Origin: Herbiconiux ginsengi
GTDB lineage: Bacteria > Actinomycetota > Actinomycetes > Actinomycetales > Microbacteriaceae
NCBI RefSeq assembly: GCF_900107435.1
Contig: NZ_FNPZ01000003.1
Span: 248,001-312,000, forward strand
Direction of reading: 5' to 3'
DNA length: 64,000 nt
Made by a program: the position numbers and the translations under genes. The notes below the pieces were generated by a model. That model searched no databases and was not told the DNA's origin. It worked only from the letters and a program-made list of their open reading frames with translations. Shown here piece by piece: positions 48,689 to 57,518 of the stretch; the first letter of the stretch is position 1; each line of letters starts with the position of its first letter.

Positions 48689-49048
48689 ATGAAGGCGAAA
48701 GACGAATTGGGTCAGCGCGGCGAAGACCTCGCCGCGGAACATCTGGCGAGGTCGGGATACCGAGTGGTGGCGCGCAACTGGCGCTGCCCGGTGGGCGCGA
48801 TCGACATCGTGGCCCACGACGGGCCGACCCTCGTGATCGTGGAGGTGAAGACGCGACGATCGGATGCGTTCGGGCATCCGTTCGAGGCCATCACGCCCGC
48901 GAAACTGCGGCGGCTCCATCTGCTCGGATCGGCGTGGCTCGCCGAGCACGCCGAGACGCGACATCCCGAGGTGCGGGTCGACGTGCTGGGCATCCTCTGG
49001 CCGGAATACGGTGAGCCGAGCATCCAGCACCTCCGGGGCGTGTGCTGA
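48689..49048 (+). CDS. YraN/UPF0102 family endonuclease-like protein
   Basis: 119 residues with a RecB-type nuclease fold: LGQRGEDLAAEHLARSGYRV, AIDIVAHDGPTLVIVEVKTR (the D and E-x-K catalytic set) and DAFGHPFEAITPAKLRRL. It is thought to act on recombination or repair intermediates. The ATG has a GGAGG site; the GTG one codon earlier is an alternative. Its stop overlaps the comM start (TGATG), and it belongs to the comM-dprA unit. Confidence 0.9.
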   Translation: MKAKDELGQRGEDLAAEHLARSGYRVVARNWRCPVGAIDIVAHDGPTLVIVEVKTRRSDAFGHPFEAITPAKLRRLHLLGSAWLAEHAETRHPEVRVDVLGILWPEYGEPSIQHLRGVC

Positions 49049-50580
49049 TGGTCGCGCGCACCTTGTCCGTGGCGCTCCTCGGCATGACGGGCGCGGTGGT
49101 CGAGGTCGAGGCCCACATCGCCAATCAGATCCCGGGTTTTCAGCTGATCGGGCTGCCGGATGCCGCGCTCTCCGACGCGAAAGACCGCGTGCGGGCGGCG
49201 GCCGCGAACGACGGATGCCCGTTGCCGGCCAAGAAGATCGTGGTGAACCTCTCCCCGGCGTCGTTACCGAAGCAGGGCTCCACCTACGATCTGGCCATCG
49301 CGGTCGCGGTGCTCGCGGCCGAGGGGGCGATCGAGGTCGACGCGATAGCCTCCGTGGTGCACCTCGGCGAGCTGAGCCTCGATGGCCGGGTGCGGCCGAT
49401 GCAGGGGCTTCTGCCCGCCGTCGTCGCCGCTCGCGCCGCCGGTTTCCGGCGCTTCGTGGTGCCGCAGGGCAACGAAGACGAAGCCCTACTGGTGCCCGAT
49501 GTCGAGGTCACGACGGTGGCGTCGCTGCGCGACGCACTGATCCGTCACGGTGCTGAGCTCGAACCGAATCCGGTGGAACCGATTCGGCAGCCGCCCGCTC
49601 CGCCGGTCGCCGAGTCGGTCGGCGATCTGGCCGACGTCGTGGGCAACCCCGACGCGGTGGAGGCCCTGGTGGTCGCGGCCGCGGGCGGACACCACCTGAT
49701 GATGCTCGGTCCGCCGGGCGCGGGCAAGACGATGCTGGCCGAACGCCTGCCGGGTCTTCTGCCTGATCTCGACGCCGAGCAGGCGCTGGAGGTCACGTCG
49801 CTGTCGTCCCTCTCCGGCCGGCCGGTGAACGGTCTGCTGACGAGGCCACCCCTGGAGAGTCCGCACCACACGTCATCGGCCGCCGCCCTGGTCGGAGGAG
49901 GGTCGAAGGTCATCCGGCCCGGCGCCGCCGCCCGGGCCGCGCACGGGATCCTCTTCCTCGATGAGGCGCCCGAGTTCCCCACTGCGGTACTCGATGCACT
50001 GCGGCAGCCCCTCGAATCCGGGTCGATCACCATTCACCGCGCGGCAGCGGTCGCGCACTTCCCCGGGAGGTTCCAGCTCGTGCTCGCGGCGAACCCGTGC
50101 CCCTGCGGGCAGTTCGGCACGTCCGACATCCCCTGCAGCTGCACACCCATCATGCGCCGGCGCTATCTGTCACGGATGTCCGGCCCCCTTCTCGACCGGG
50201 TCGACCTGCAGTTGCGGGTGAACCGTGTCACCACGTCGGCGGTGAGGCTGATGAGCGACGAAGGCTCGCGGGTGTCGACCCGAGCGGCTCGAGCACGGGT
50301 GGAGCAGGCGCGGGCGATTGCGCGGGAACGCCTCGCCGGTACGCCCTGGAAGACGAATGCCGAGGTGCCCGGTTCGTGGTTCCGCTCCAGTGGGCGCCGC
50401 CTTTCGCCAGGTGCCACGGCAGCCATCGACCGCGCGCTCGAACGCGGCAACCTGACGATGCGCGGCTATGACCGCGTGCTCCGAGTGGCCTGGACCATAG
50501 CCGATCTCGAGGAGGCCTCGGCACCGACGAGCGATCACGTCGGCTGGGCACTCTTCTTGCGGAAGTCGGTGGCAGCATGA
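49048..50580 (+). CDS. ComM/YifB-type AAA+ (Mg-chelatase-like) branch-migration ATPase
   Basis: 510 residues. The N-terminal Lon-like fold has VEAHIANQIPGFQLIGLPD and NLSPASLPKQGSTYDL. The AAA+ domain has Walker A MLGPPGAGKTMLAERL and Walker B GILFLDEAPEF; the C-terminal segment has NPCPCG and PCSCTP zinc-like cysteines. ComM homologues migrate branched DNA during natural transformation and recombination. Natural competence is not otherwise evident here. The gene keeps its conserved place between yraN and dprA. Confidence 0.93.
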   Translation: MVARTLSVALLGMTGAVVEVEAHIANQIPGFQLIGLPDAALSDAKDRVRAAAANDGCPLPAKKIVVNLSPASLPKQGSTYDLAIAVAVLAAEGAIEVDAIASVVHLGELSLDGRVRPMQGLLPAVVAARAAGFRRFVVPQGNEDEALLVPDVEVTTVASLRDALIRHGAELEPNPVEPIRQPPAPPVAESVGDLADVVGNPDAVEALVVAAAGGHHLMMLGPPGAGKTMLAERLPGLLPDLDAEQALEVTSLSSLSGRPVNGLLTRPPLESPHHTSSAAALVGGGSKVIRPGAAARAAHGILFLDEAPEFPTAVLDALRQPLESGSITIHRAAAVAHFPGRFQLVLAANPCPCGQFGTSDIPCSCTPIMRRRYLSRMSGPLLDRVDLQLRVNRVTTSAVRLMSDEGSRVSTRAARARVEQARAIARERLAGTPWKTNAEVPGSWFRSSGRRLSPGATAAIDRALERGNLTMRGYDRVLRVAWTIADLEEASAPTSDHVGWALFLRKSVAA

Positions 50581-51854
50581 GGGTGCATCAGCTCGAACGG
50601 CCGCTGGTGCGTTCCCTCGTGCAGGCGGTGAGCCGAGGAACCGCCGAACTGGATGACGATGCTGTCGCGCGCATCTTCGCCACCGCCACCTGGTCGGTAC
50701 TCGTCGAACCGGGAGACGGCGTGGCCGGCCTCCTCCTGGAGTCGATCGGTGCCGACCGCGCGTTGTCGATGCTGATCGAAGGGCGCCCACCCGGAGACTG
50801 GCTCGCCGCGTCGGTCGACGCCGGATCTCCGGTCGAACTCGGTCTCGCCGACGTCGCGGCAGCGTGCGAGCGCTGGCGTCCGAGACTCTCGTCGAGGCTC
50901 GTGGTCGCCGCGTTGCGAGCCGCGGTCCAGTGCCGAGCGGGGTTCGTCACGCCCGGCGACGCCGCCTGGCCGGATGCGCTCGAGGTCTTGGGGGCGCACG
51001 CCCCGATCGGCCTCTGGGTGCGCGGCAGCGTCGGTGCACTCGATCACCCCGGTGGAGCGATCGCGATCGTGGGTTCGCGCGACGCCACGAACTACGGCGA
51101 ACACGTCGCGATGGACCTGGCGTCGGGTCTCAGCGACCGTGGCTTCGCGGTCGTCTCCGGTGCGGCCTACGGCATCGACGGCATGGCGCATCGGGCCTGC
51201 CTGGCGAGTCGAGGCACCACGGTCGCGTTCCTGGCAGGAGGCGTCGACCGGCTCTACCCCGCTGCGCACCACGACCTGTTGCTGCGCGCCGCCGTCTCCG
51301 GTGCGGTCGTGTCCGAGCTCCCGTGCGGATCGTCTCCCACCAAGTGGCGGTTCCTGCAGCGCAACAGGTTGATCGCCGCCGCCAGTCACGCCACGGTCGT
51401 GGTGGAGGCGGGCCAACGCTCAGGGTCGCTCAACACGGCGGGCCACGCAGCGGCCCTGGGCCGCCCGCTCGGCGCGGTGCCCGGGCCCGTGACGAGCGTC
51501 ACCTCGGCCGGCTGCCACCGCCTGCTGCGCGAATTCGACGCGGTGTGCGTGACATCGGTGGCCGACGTGGTCGAGATGGTGCTCGGGTCGCCCGACGCCC
51601 GCCCGGTCGGCGCGTCCACGACCTCAGGCGCAGCACCGGGCGCAACGGCGACCGGTCGCGCGGGGGAGCGGCGTTCGGCCGACGGCCCTGATACGACACG
51701 GGTTCTGGATGCATTGAGCTCCCGATCGCCCCGCGGCGTCGCCGATCTGGCTCGACGAACGGGAATGGCGCCCCGGGCCGTGGCCGTGACGCTCGGCACG
51801 CTTGCTCTCGACGGCGGAGCGTACGAGAACGAGAACGGCTGGTTAAGGATGTGA
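50577..51854 (+). CDS. dprA: DNA-processing protein DprA (Smf)
   Basis: 425 residues. A Rossmann-fold core (about 125-330) has AIVGSRDATNYGEHVAMDLA, SGAAYGIDGMAHRACLASRG, VVSELPCGSSPTKWRFLQRN and VVVEAGQRSGSLNTA. The C-terminus (about 370-425) is a winged helix with TRVLDALSSRSPRGVADLAR. DprA loads RecA onto single strands in transformation and is retained in most bacteria. The N-terminal 100 residues are variable. It overlaps comM by 4 nt. Confidence 0.95.
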   Translation: MRVHQLERPLVRSLVQAVSRGTAELDDDAVARIFATATWSVLVEPGDGVAGLLLESIGADRALSMLIEGRPPGDWLAASVDAGSPVELGLADVAAACERWRPRLSSRLVVAALRAAVQCRAGFVTPGDAAWPDALEVLGAHAPIGLWVRGSVGALDHPGGAIAIVGSRDATNYGEHVAMDLASGLSDRGFAVVSGAAYGIDGMAHRACLASRGTTVAFLAGGVDRLYPAAHHDLLLRAAVSGAVVSELPCGSSPTKWRFLQRNRLIAAASHATVVVEAGQRSGSLNTAGHAAALGRPLGAVPGPVTSVTSAGCHRLLREFDAVCVTSVADVVEMVLGSPDARPVGASTTSGAAPGATATGRAGERRSADGPDTTRVLDALSSRSPRGVADLARRTGMAPRAVAVTLGTLALDGGAYENENGWLRM

Positions 51855-51885
51855 GCGAGGGATGAGTCCGAACTCGGAGATCTGC

Positions 51886-51891
51886 GAGACT
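51886..51891 (+). promoter_or_regulatory. Predicted -10 box of the metallophosphoesterase gene
   Basis: GAGACT is 7 nt before the ATG at 51899, the same hexamer and spacing class as rsmI. Confidence 0.3.
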
Positions 51892-51898
51892 GGAAACC

Positions 51899-52789
51899 AT
51901 GGCCCAATACGGCGAGCCCCTGCACACGATCGTCCACATCAGCGACACGCATTTCCTGGCGGAGGAGCAGCCGCTCTACGGCACGGTCGACACCGATGCC
52001 ACGCTGACGCAGGCACTGCGGCAGTTGGAGGCTTCGGGCATCCGCCCCGAAGCGCTGGTATTCACGGGCGACATCGCCGACCTCGGAGAAGACGACGCCT
52101 ATCGTCGAATCCGGGGGATCGTCGGACCGGCGGCGGAACGACTCGGGTCGCGCGTGCTCTGGGTGATGGGTAACCACGACGATCGCGCCCGCCTGCGAGT
52201 GGAGCTCCTCGACGAGGCGCCGCTGGCCGATCCGGTGGTGACGAGCATCCGTCTCGGAGGGCTCCGTCTGATAGCGCTCGACACCAGCGTTCCGGGCTAC
52301 CACCATGGTGAACTCTCCGCCGAACAACTCGAGTGGTTGAGGGGCGAGCTGGCCACGCCCGCGCCCGAGGGCACGATCGTGGCGTTGCATCACCCGCCGA
52401 TCCCCACCACGATCCCGCTCATGCCGATCCTCGAGCTGCAGCGGCAGGAGGAGTTGGCCGAGGTCATCCGGGGCACCGATGTCCGAGCCGTGCTCGGCGG
52501 GCATCTGCACTACTCGACCCACAGCCTCTTCGCCGGTGTGCCCGTCTCGGTCGCCGCCGCCACCTGTTACACCATGGATGTCGCGGCGCCGCGTGGGCGG
52601 CTCACGGGGCTGGGCGGCGGTCAGTCGTTCTCGATCGTGCACGTCTACGACGACCGGATCGTGCACTCGACGGTGCCGATCGGCGACTTCCCGGTCGTGT
52701 CGGGCTTCGACAACGCCTTCGTCGAGCGGGTCTACGCCCTCTCCGACGACGAGCGACTCGAGGCCTTCTCGCGCCAGCAGCAGCGCTGA
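51899..52789 (+). CDS. Metallophosphoesterase of the cyclic-nucleotide phosphodiesterase (CpdA/Icc) type
   Basis: A 296-residue class III phosphodiesterase-like enzyme. All metal motifs are present: VHISDTHF, FTGDIADLGEDD, MGNHDDRARL, ALHHPPIP and LGGHLHYSTHS. Homologues such as Rv0805 cleave 2',3'-cyclic nucleotides and weakly cAMP, so cAMP control cannot be assumed. It lies between dprA and xerC with a possible own promoter and is not part of the usual core order. Confidence 0.9.
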   Translation: MAQYGEPLHTIVHISDTHFLAEEQPLYGTVDTDATLTQALRQLEASGIRPEALVFTGDIADLGEDDAYRRIRGIVGPAAERLGSRVLWVMGNHDDRARLRVELLDEAPLADPVVTSIRLGGLRLIALDTSVPGYHHGELSAEQLEWLRGELATPAPEGTIVALHHPPIPTTIPLMPILELQRQEELAEVIRGTDVRAVLGGHLHYSTHSLFAGVPVSVAAATCYTMDVAAPRGRLTGLGGGQSFSIVHVYDDRIVHSTVPIGDFPVVSGFDNAFVERVYALSDDERLEAFSRQQQR

Positions 52790-52848
52790 CGCGGGAACAC
52801 GCGCCGACCGCTGAGAGGATTCACCCGTTCGCGGTGGATGCTTGAGGG

Positions 52849-53775
52849 GTGGACATCTCCGGAGCGCGTGCCGAGTACGAGCGCTACCTGCGCCTCGAGC
52901 GCGGATACTCGGAGCACACCGTCCGTTCGTACGGCGCCGATCTCACCGACCTCGAGACCTTCGCCCGATCGCGCGGCATCACCGACGTCGCCGATCTCGA
53001 TCTGCCGTTCTACCGGGACTGGCTGTGGGCGGCTTCCCAGCGTGAACTCGCGAAATCGACCCTCGCCCGGCGCGCGGCCACGGCCAAGACCTTCTCGGCC
53101 TGGCTGCGGCGAACCGGGCGGATCGAGATCGACGCTGCCATCCGTCTCCGCGCGCCGAAGCCCGACCGCACGCTGCCTCGCGTGCTCTCCGGCGACTCCA
53201 TGAATGGTCTGCTCGACGTGCTCCACATCTCGGCTGCCGATGGGGATCCGGTCGCGGTGCGCGACGTCGCCGTGGTCGAACTGCTCTACGCCTCCGCGCT
53301 GCGCGTGTCTGAACTCGTCGGCATCGACATCGACGACCTCGATCTCGACCGGCGCACCGTGCGCGTGGTCGGCAAGGGCTCGAAGGAGCGCATCGTGCCG
53401 TTCGGAGTGCCCGCCCATCACGCCCTCACCGACTATCTCGGCCGCTCGCGCCGCGCCCTGCTCGAGCGCCGGCCGGCGACCGCCGCGGCCCGGCCCGGTG
53501 CGGCCCTGTTCCTCGGTGTCCGCGGGGGGCGGCTCGGCACCCGCTCGGTGTACGAACTGGTCTCCGGACTGCTCGAGGCCGTGCCGGGTGGAGGGCCGGC
53601 CGGCCCGCACGCCCTCCGGCACACCGCGGCGACGCACCTGCTCGATGGCGGCGCCGACCTCCGGGCCGTGCAGGAGATGCTCGGCCATGCCAGCCTCGGC
53701 ACGACCCAGATCTACACCCACGTCACGGTCGAGCGCCTGCGCGCCTCCTACCAGGCAGCTCACCCGCGCGCCTGA
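52849..53775 (+). CDS. xerC: Tyrosine recombinase XerC
   Basis: 308 residues. The N-terminal SAM-like core-binding domain reads YERYLRLERGYSEHTVRSYG; the catalytic domain has ELLYASALRVSELVGIDIDD (Arg), HALRHTAATHLLDGGADLRA (His-x-x-Arg), EMLGHASLGTTQIYTHVTVE (His and Tyr nucleophile). It resolves chromosome dimers at dif together with XerD. The chromosomal setting between dprA and rpsB is the housekeeping one, not that of a mobile element. The GTG start was chosen at the conserved N-terminus. Confidence 0.95.
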   Translation: MDISGARAEYERYLRLERGYSEHTVRSYGADLTDLETFARSRGITDVADLDLPFYRDWLWAASQRELAKSTLARRAATAKTFSAWLRRTGRIEIDAAIRLRAPKPDRTLPRVLSGDSMNGLLDVLHISAADGDPVAVRDVAVVELLYASALRVSELVGIDIDDLDLDRRTVRVVGKGSKERIVPFGVPAHHALTDYLGRSRRALLERRPATAAARPGAALFLGVRGGRLGTRSVYELVSGLLEAVPGGGPAGPHALRHTAATHLLDGGADLRAVQEMLGHASLGTTQIYTHVTVERLRASYQAAHPRA

Positions 53776-53821
53776 CCCCTGGCTGCACCGTGGCGTCCGC
53801 CTCCGTGGTCGGCCCTCGACT

Positions 53822-54592
53822 TCACGGTCGCGCCCGGCCCCGCGCTCGACCAGTTCGACACCGCGGCGGCGACCTGCCCGCAGCGGCGACAGCACCATCG
53901 CGCCCGACCACCTCGCCTCGAGACGATTGCGGCCCGGCGCCCGGGAGGGCCGCGAGCCGCGGGAGCAGGATCGCGCGCGGGATCTCGCCGACCAGACCGC
54001 GGGGGTTCAGGTAGTCGCCGTGCAGGCGCACGCCGAAGTGGAGGCACACCGCTGCGCAGTGTCCGCCCGTGCCGACCGTTCCGATCACCTGTCCGTGCAG
54101 CACGACATCGCCCACGGCGACCGTCGCGACGACGGGTTCGACACTCGAGCGATAGTCGCCCGGATGGTCGATCGAGACGACAGGCCGGCCCGCGACGGCG
54201 CCTGCGAAGGCCACCACTCCGTCACGGGGCGCAAGCACCGGCGCGCCCGGCGCGGTCGCGAGGTCTGCTCCCCGGTGCCCAGCACCGTATCTCGTGGCGG
54301 GCGCCACGAATTCCGCGGTCACCAGCACCGGTGCGTTCACGGGCCACTGCCACGGGCGAGTGGCGTCGGCGGCGGCCGCCGCCGACGTTCGAGCCGGCCC
54401 CGCCCCACCCTCAATCGGCGGCCCGACCCAGGGCCCGGCCGCAGCAGTGGCCGGTCCGGCCCCGGCAGCAGGAGGCGACCCGCCCCAGGCCGCAGCCGCG
54501 CCTCCCACATCGACTCCGCTCACCACGACGACACCTGCGGCCACCGTCACGGCTACACAGCGCCGAATCCACCTCATCGCACGACGACTCAT
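53822..54592 (-). CDS. M23/LytM-family peptidase-like exported protein
   Basis: About 256 residues with a basic start (MSRRAMRWIRR), a signal peptide or anchor, and an Ala/Pro/Gly-rich linker. The LytM domain (about 100-225) has PVLVTAEFVAPATRYGAGHR with the first zinc ligands in GHRGADLA, and CLHFGVRLHGDYLNP at the second site. The usual H-x-H is C-x-H here, so one catalytic histidine is replaced; such degenerate LytM proteins often activate other wall hydrolases. The last 25 residues are Arg-rich. It is convergent with xerC; an in-frame ATG at 54661 is an alternative start. Confidence 0.8.
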   Translation of the reverse strand: MSRRAMRWIRRCVAVTVAAGVVVVSGVDVGGAAAAWGGSPPAAGAGPATAAAGPWVGPPIEGGAGPARTSAAAAADATRPWQWPVNAPVLVTAEFVAPATRYGAGHRGADLATAPGAPVLAPRDGVVAFAGAVAGRPVVSIDHPGDYRSSVEPVVATVAVGDVVLHGQVIGTVGTGGHCAAVCLHFGVRLHGDYLNPRGLVGEIPRAILLPRLAALPGAGPQSSRGEVVGRDGAVAAAGRSPPRCRTGRARGRARP

Positions 54593-54729
54593 TCCGACAC
54601 GATCGCGGATATTCTGCCGGGGCGGAGCCCGATTGCGACGTGTGTGGAGGAACCGTGCCAATATCGGATGTGTGGGGGAGTGGACAAGACAGCCTGCACC
54701 CCGATCCGATCGGCACGAAGGAGTCCGTC

Positions 54730-56223
54730 ATGAGTTCGAATGAGCCTGCCACCCGTTCAGCGGTGGATGACCACGCCAGCGCACGACGACTCCGACGCAA
54801 GGTCATCGCCCTGTCGATCGCCGCCGCCCTGGGCGGCTTCCTCTTCGGCTTCGACTCCTCCGTCATCAACGGAGCGGTGAAAGCGATCGAAGAGGACTTC
54901 AATCTCGGAGACCTCCCGCTGCTCAGCGGCTTCACCGTCGCATCCGCCCTGCTGGGCTGCGCGATCGGCGCCTACTTCGCCGGCCGTCTCGCCGACCGGA
55001 TCGGCCGCATTCCGGTCATGCTCATCGGCGCCGGCCTCTTCCTCATCAGTTCCATCGGCTCCGGCTTCGCGTTCGCGGTCTGGGATCTCATCATCTGGCG
55101 TGTCATCGGCGGTCTCGGCATCGGCATCGCGAGCGTCATCGCTCCGGCCTACATCGCGGAGATCGCGCCGAAGGCCGTGCGAGGTGCGCTCGCCAGCCTG
55201 CAGCAGCTCGCCATCACGCTCGGTATCTTCGCGGCGCTGCTCTCCGACACCCTGCTGCAGGGCGCAGCCGGCGGCGCGAACGAGCCGCTCTGGTTCGGAG
55301 CGGATGCCTGGCGCTGGATGTTCGTGGCCTGCGCCGTCCCCGCCATCGTCTACGGTCTCCTGGCCTGGCGGTTGCCCGAATCCCCGCGCTACCTCGCGGG
55401 CAAGGACCGCCAGAGCGACGCCCGCGACGTGCTCGCGAGCGTGATGCCCAAGAGCGAGGTCGACGACGCGCTCGCCGAGATCGAGCAGTCGCTGAAGGAA
55501 GACCGCGAGAACGCCCGCACCGCGAGCCTGCGCGGCAAGATGTTCGGATTGCTTCCGGTGGTCTGGGTGGGCATCCTGCTGTCGATGTTCCAGCAGCTGG
55601 TGGGCATCAACGTCATCTTCTACTACTCCACCAGCCTGTGGAGTTCTGTCGGCTTCGACACCACGAACGCCTCCACGAGCTTCACGATCTCGGTCGTCAC
55701 CAGCATCATCAACGTGGCGGTGACCTTCGTGGCGATCTTCTTCGTCGACAAGATCGGCCGGCGCCCGCTTCTGCTGACCGGTTCGGCCGGCATGGTGGTC
55801 TCCTTGGGCCTGATGGCGGTGGCGTTCTCGCAGTCCGTGCTGGTCGACGGCGCGCCGCAACTGCCCGGCGCCTGGGGCCCGCTCGCCCTGGTCGGCGCCA
55901 ACCTGTTCGTCATCTTCTTCGGCGCCACCTGGGGTCCGATCGTGTGGGTGCTGCTCGGCGAGATCTTCCCGAACCGCATCCGCGGCAAGGCGCTCGGAAT
56001 CGCGGCGGCCGCCCAGTGGCTCACGAACTTCGCCATCACCGAGACCTTCCCGGCGCTGTCGAGCTTCTCGCTGGCCTTCACCTACGGCCTCTACACCTTC
56101 TTCGCCCTGGTGTCGTTCGTGTTCGTCTTCTTCGCGGTTCCCGAGACGAAGGGCCGCTCGCTCGAGAGCATGGACAGCCTCAAGGTCGTGCGGAAGCGCG
56201 ACCGGGTCGTCGCCCAGCAGTAG
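54730..56223 (+). CDS. MFS sugar porter (proton-coupled sugar transporter)
   Basis: 497 residues, twelve helices. Sugar-porter signatures are GGFLFGFDSSVINGAVKAIE in helix 1, GRLADRIGRIPVM, RVIGGLGIGIASVIAPAYIA, WRLPESPRYLAGKDRQ (PESPR), QQLVGINVIFYYSTSLW and the final FFAVPETKGRSLESMD (PETKG). Related actinobacterial proteins carry glucose, myo-inositol or xylose. The ATG has an AAGGAG site. It is inserted between the M23 gene and rpsB. Confidence 0.93.
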   Translation: MSSNEPATRSAVDDHASARRLRRKVIALSIAAALGGFLFGFDSSVINGAVKAIEEDFNLGDLPLLSGFTVASALLGCAIGAYFAGRLADRIGRIPVMLIGAGLFLISSIGSGFAFAVWDLIIWRVIGGLGIGIASVIAPAYIAEIAPKAVRGALASLQQLAITLGIFAALLSDTLLQGAAGGANEPLWFGADAWRWMFVACAVPAIVYGLLAWRLPESPRYLAGKDRQSDARDVLASVMPKSEVDDALAEIEQSLKEDRENARTASLRGKMFGLLPVVWVGILLSMFQQLVGINVIFYYSTSLWSSVGFDTTNASTSFTISVVTSIINVAVTFVAIFFVDKIGRRPLLLTGSAGMVVSLGLMAVAFSQSVLVDGAPQLPGAWGPLALVGANLFVIFFGATWGPIVWVLLGEIFPNRIRGKALGIAAAAQWLTNFAITETFPALSSFSLAFTYGLYTFFALVSFVFVFFAVPETKGRSLESMDSLKVVRKRDRVVAQQ

Positions 56224-56238
56224 CCGACTGCGGAGTGT

Positions 56239-56244
56239 TATAGT
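56239..56244 (+). promoter_or_regulatory. Predicted -10 box of the rpsB-tsf operon
   Basis: TATAGT lies about 170 nt before the rpsB ATG. The transcript would carry a long G/C-rich leader, as for other S2 genes that are autoregulated. Confidence 0.5.
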
Positions 56245-56413
56245 TCTCGGAGCACCCTGCATGTCGGGGTGACTTCGCGTGCCCACGAGGCAGCAGCATC
56301 CAATCGGTCCCATGTTCGAGAGAACAGCTCGAAAGAGCGGGCTGGATGCGCGCCGGGCACCAGGATTCGCGGCCATCGTCGCGGAGCAAACCGAGAACAG
56401 AAGGAGTACGGCA

Positions 56414-57439
56414 ATGGCCGTCGTCACCATCCGCCAGCTGCTCGACAGCGGCGTTCACTTCGGGCACCAGACCCGCCGTTGGAACCCGAAGATGAAGCGA
56501 TTCATCTTCACTGAGCGTTCCGGCATCTACATCATCGACCTGCAGCAGTCGCTGGGCTACATCGACAAGGCCTACGACTTCGTCAAGGAGACGGTCGCCC
56601 ACGGCGGCACCGTGCTCTTCGTCGGCACGAAGAAGCAGGCTCAGGAGTCCATCGCCGAGCAGGCGACCCGCGTCGGCCAGCCCTACGTGAACCAGCGCTG
56701 GCTCGGTGGCCTCCTCACCAACTTCCAGACGGTGTCGAAGCGACTCGCCCGCATGAAGGAGCTCGAGGAGCTCGACTTCGAAGACACGTCGAAGAGCGGT
56801 TTCACCAAGAAAGAACTGCTCATCAAGAAGCGCGAGCTCGACAAGCTGCACAAGTCGCTCGGCGGTATCCGCAACCTCACGAAGACGCCGAGCGCGCTCT
56901 GGGTCGTGGACACCAAGAAGGAGCACCTCGCGATCGACGAGGCCAAGAAGCTGGGCATCCCGGTCATCGGCATCCTCGACACCAACTGCGACCCCGACGA
57001 GGTCACCTACCCGATCCCGGGCAACGACGACGCGATCCGCTCCGTCGCTCTGCTGACCCGTATCGTGGCCGACGCCGCCGCTGAGGGTCTCATCCAGCGC
57101 CACCAGAAGCCCGAAGAGGGCGACGCCCCGGCCGAGCCGCTGGCCGAGTGGGAGCGGGAGCTCCTCCAGGCCTCCGAGAACCCGCAGTCGGAGGCCGAGA
57201 AGATCGAAGCCGTCGATGGCGAGATCACGGGTGAGGTCGACACTGAGGCCGTGGCCGAGGTCATCGCCGCCGAGACGCCCACCGAGGAGAACGACGCCGA
57301 CGCACAGGCCGAGGCCGACCTCGCCGCGATCACGGACGAGACGCTGGTCGTCGAGCACCACGTGGTCTCCGACGCCGAGGCCGAGGCGAAGATCGAGGCC
57401 GAGGCAACCGAGGCCGAGAAGGCTCCCGCCGCCGAGTAG
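56414..57439 (+). CDS. rpsB: 30S ribosomal protein S2 with long acidic C-terminal tail
   Basis: 341 residues, where S2 is usually 240-270. Core segments are [54 protein letters not shown] and [20 protein letters not shown]. After residue about 245 an Ala/Glu-rich tail follows ([12 protein letters not shown], then [17 protein letters not shown]). The start has AGAAGGAG ahead of the ATG. It leads the rpsB-tsf-pyrH-frr-cdsA series. Confidence 0.97.
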   Translation: MAVVTIRQLLDSGVHFGHQTRRWNPKMKRFIFTERSGIYIIDLQQSLGYIDKAYDFVKETVAHGGTVLFVGTKKQAQESIAEQATRVGQPYVNQRWLGGLLTNFQTVSKRLARMKELEELDFEDTSKSGFTKKELLIKKRELDKLHKSLGGIRNLTKTPSALWVVDTKKEHLAIDEAKKLGIPVIGILDTNCDPDEVTYPIPGNDDAIRSVALLTRIVADAAAEGLIQRHQKPEEGDAPAEPLAEWERELLQASENPQSEAEKIEAVDGEITGEVDTEAVAEVIAAETPTEENDADAQAEADLAAITDETLVVEHHVVSDAEAEAKIEAEATEAEKAPAAE

Positions 57440-57445
57440 TCGCCC

Positions 57446-57476
57446 GCCGTTCACGCGTGGACCACGCGGGAACGGC
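57446..57476. terminator. Hairpin in the rpsB-tsf gap
   Basis: GCCGTTC-A-CGCGTGG-A-CCACGCG-G-GAACGGC forms a near-perfect stem with one mismatch. There is no T run. It lies 7 nt after rpsB and 43 nt before tsf, and may partly uncouple or stabilise the two messages. Confidence 0.6.
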
Positions 57477-57518
57477 ATGCTGACACCGACACCAACTTTT
57501 CAAGGAGTTTGAACAAAC

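Noticed and set aside
49042-51854. comM and dprA as evidence of natural competence
   Set aside because: Both genes are kept in most non-competent bacteria; no comEA, comEC or pilus genes are in the window.
52849-53775. Tyrosine recombinase as sign of an integrated element
   Set aside because: The sequence and the dprA-xerC-rpsB order are those of housekeeping XerC; no phage or conjugation genes are nearby.
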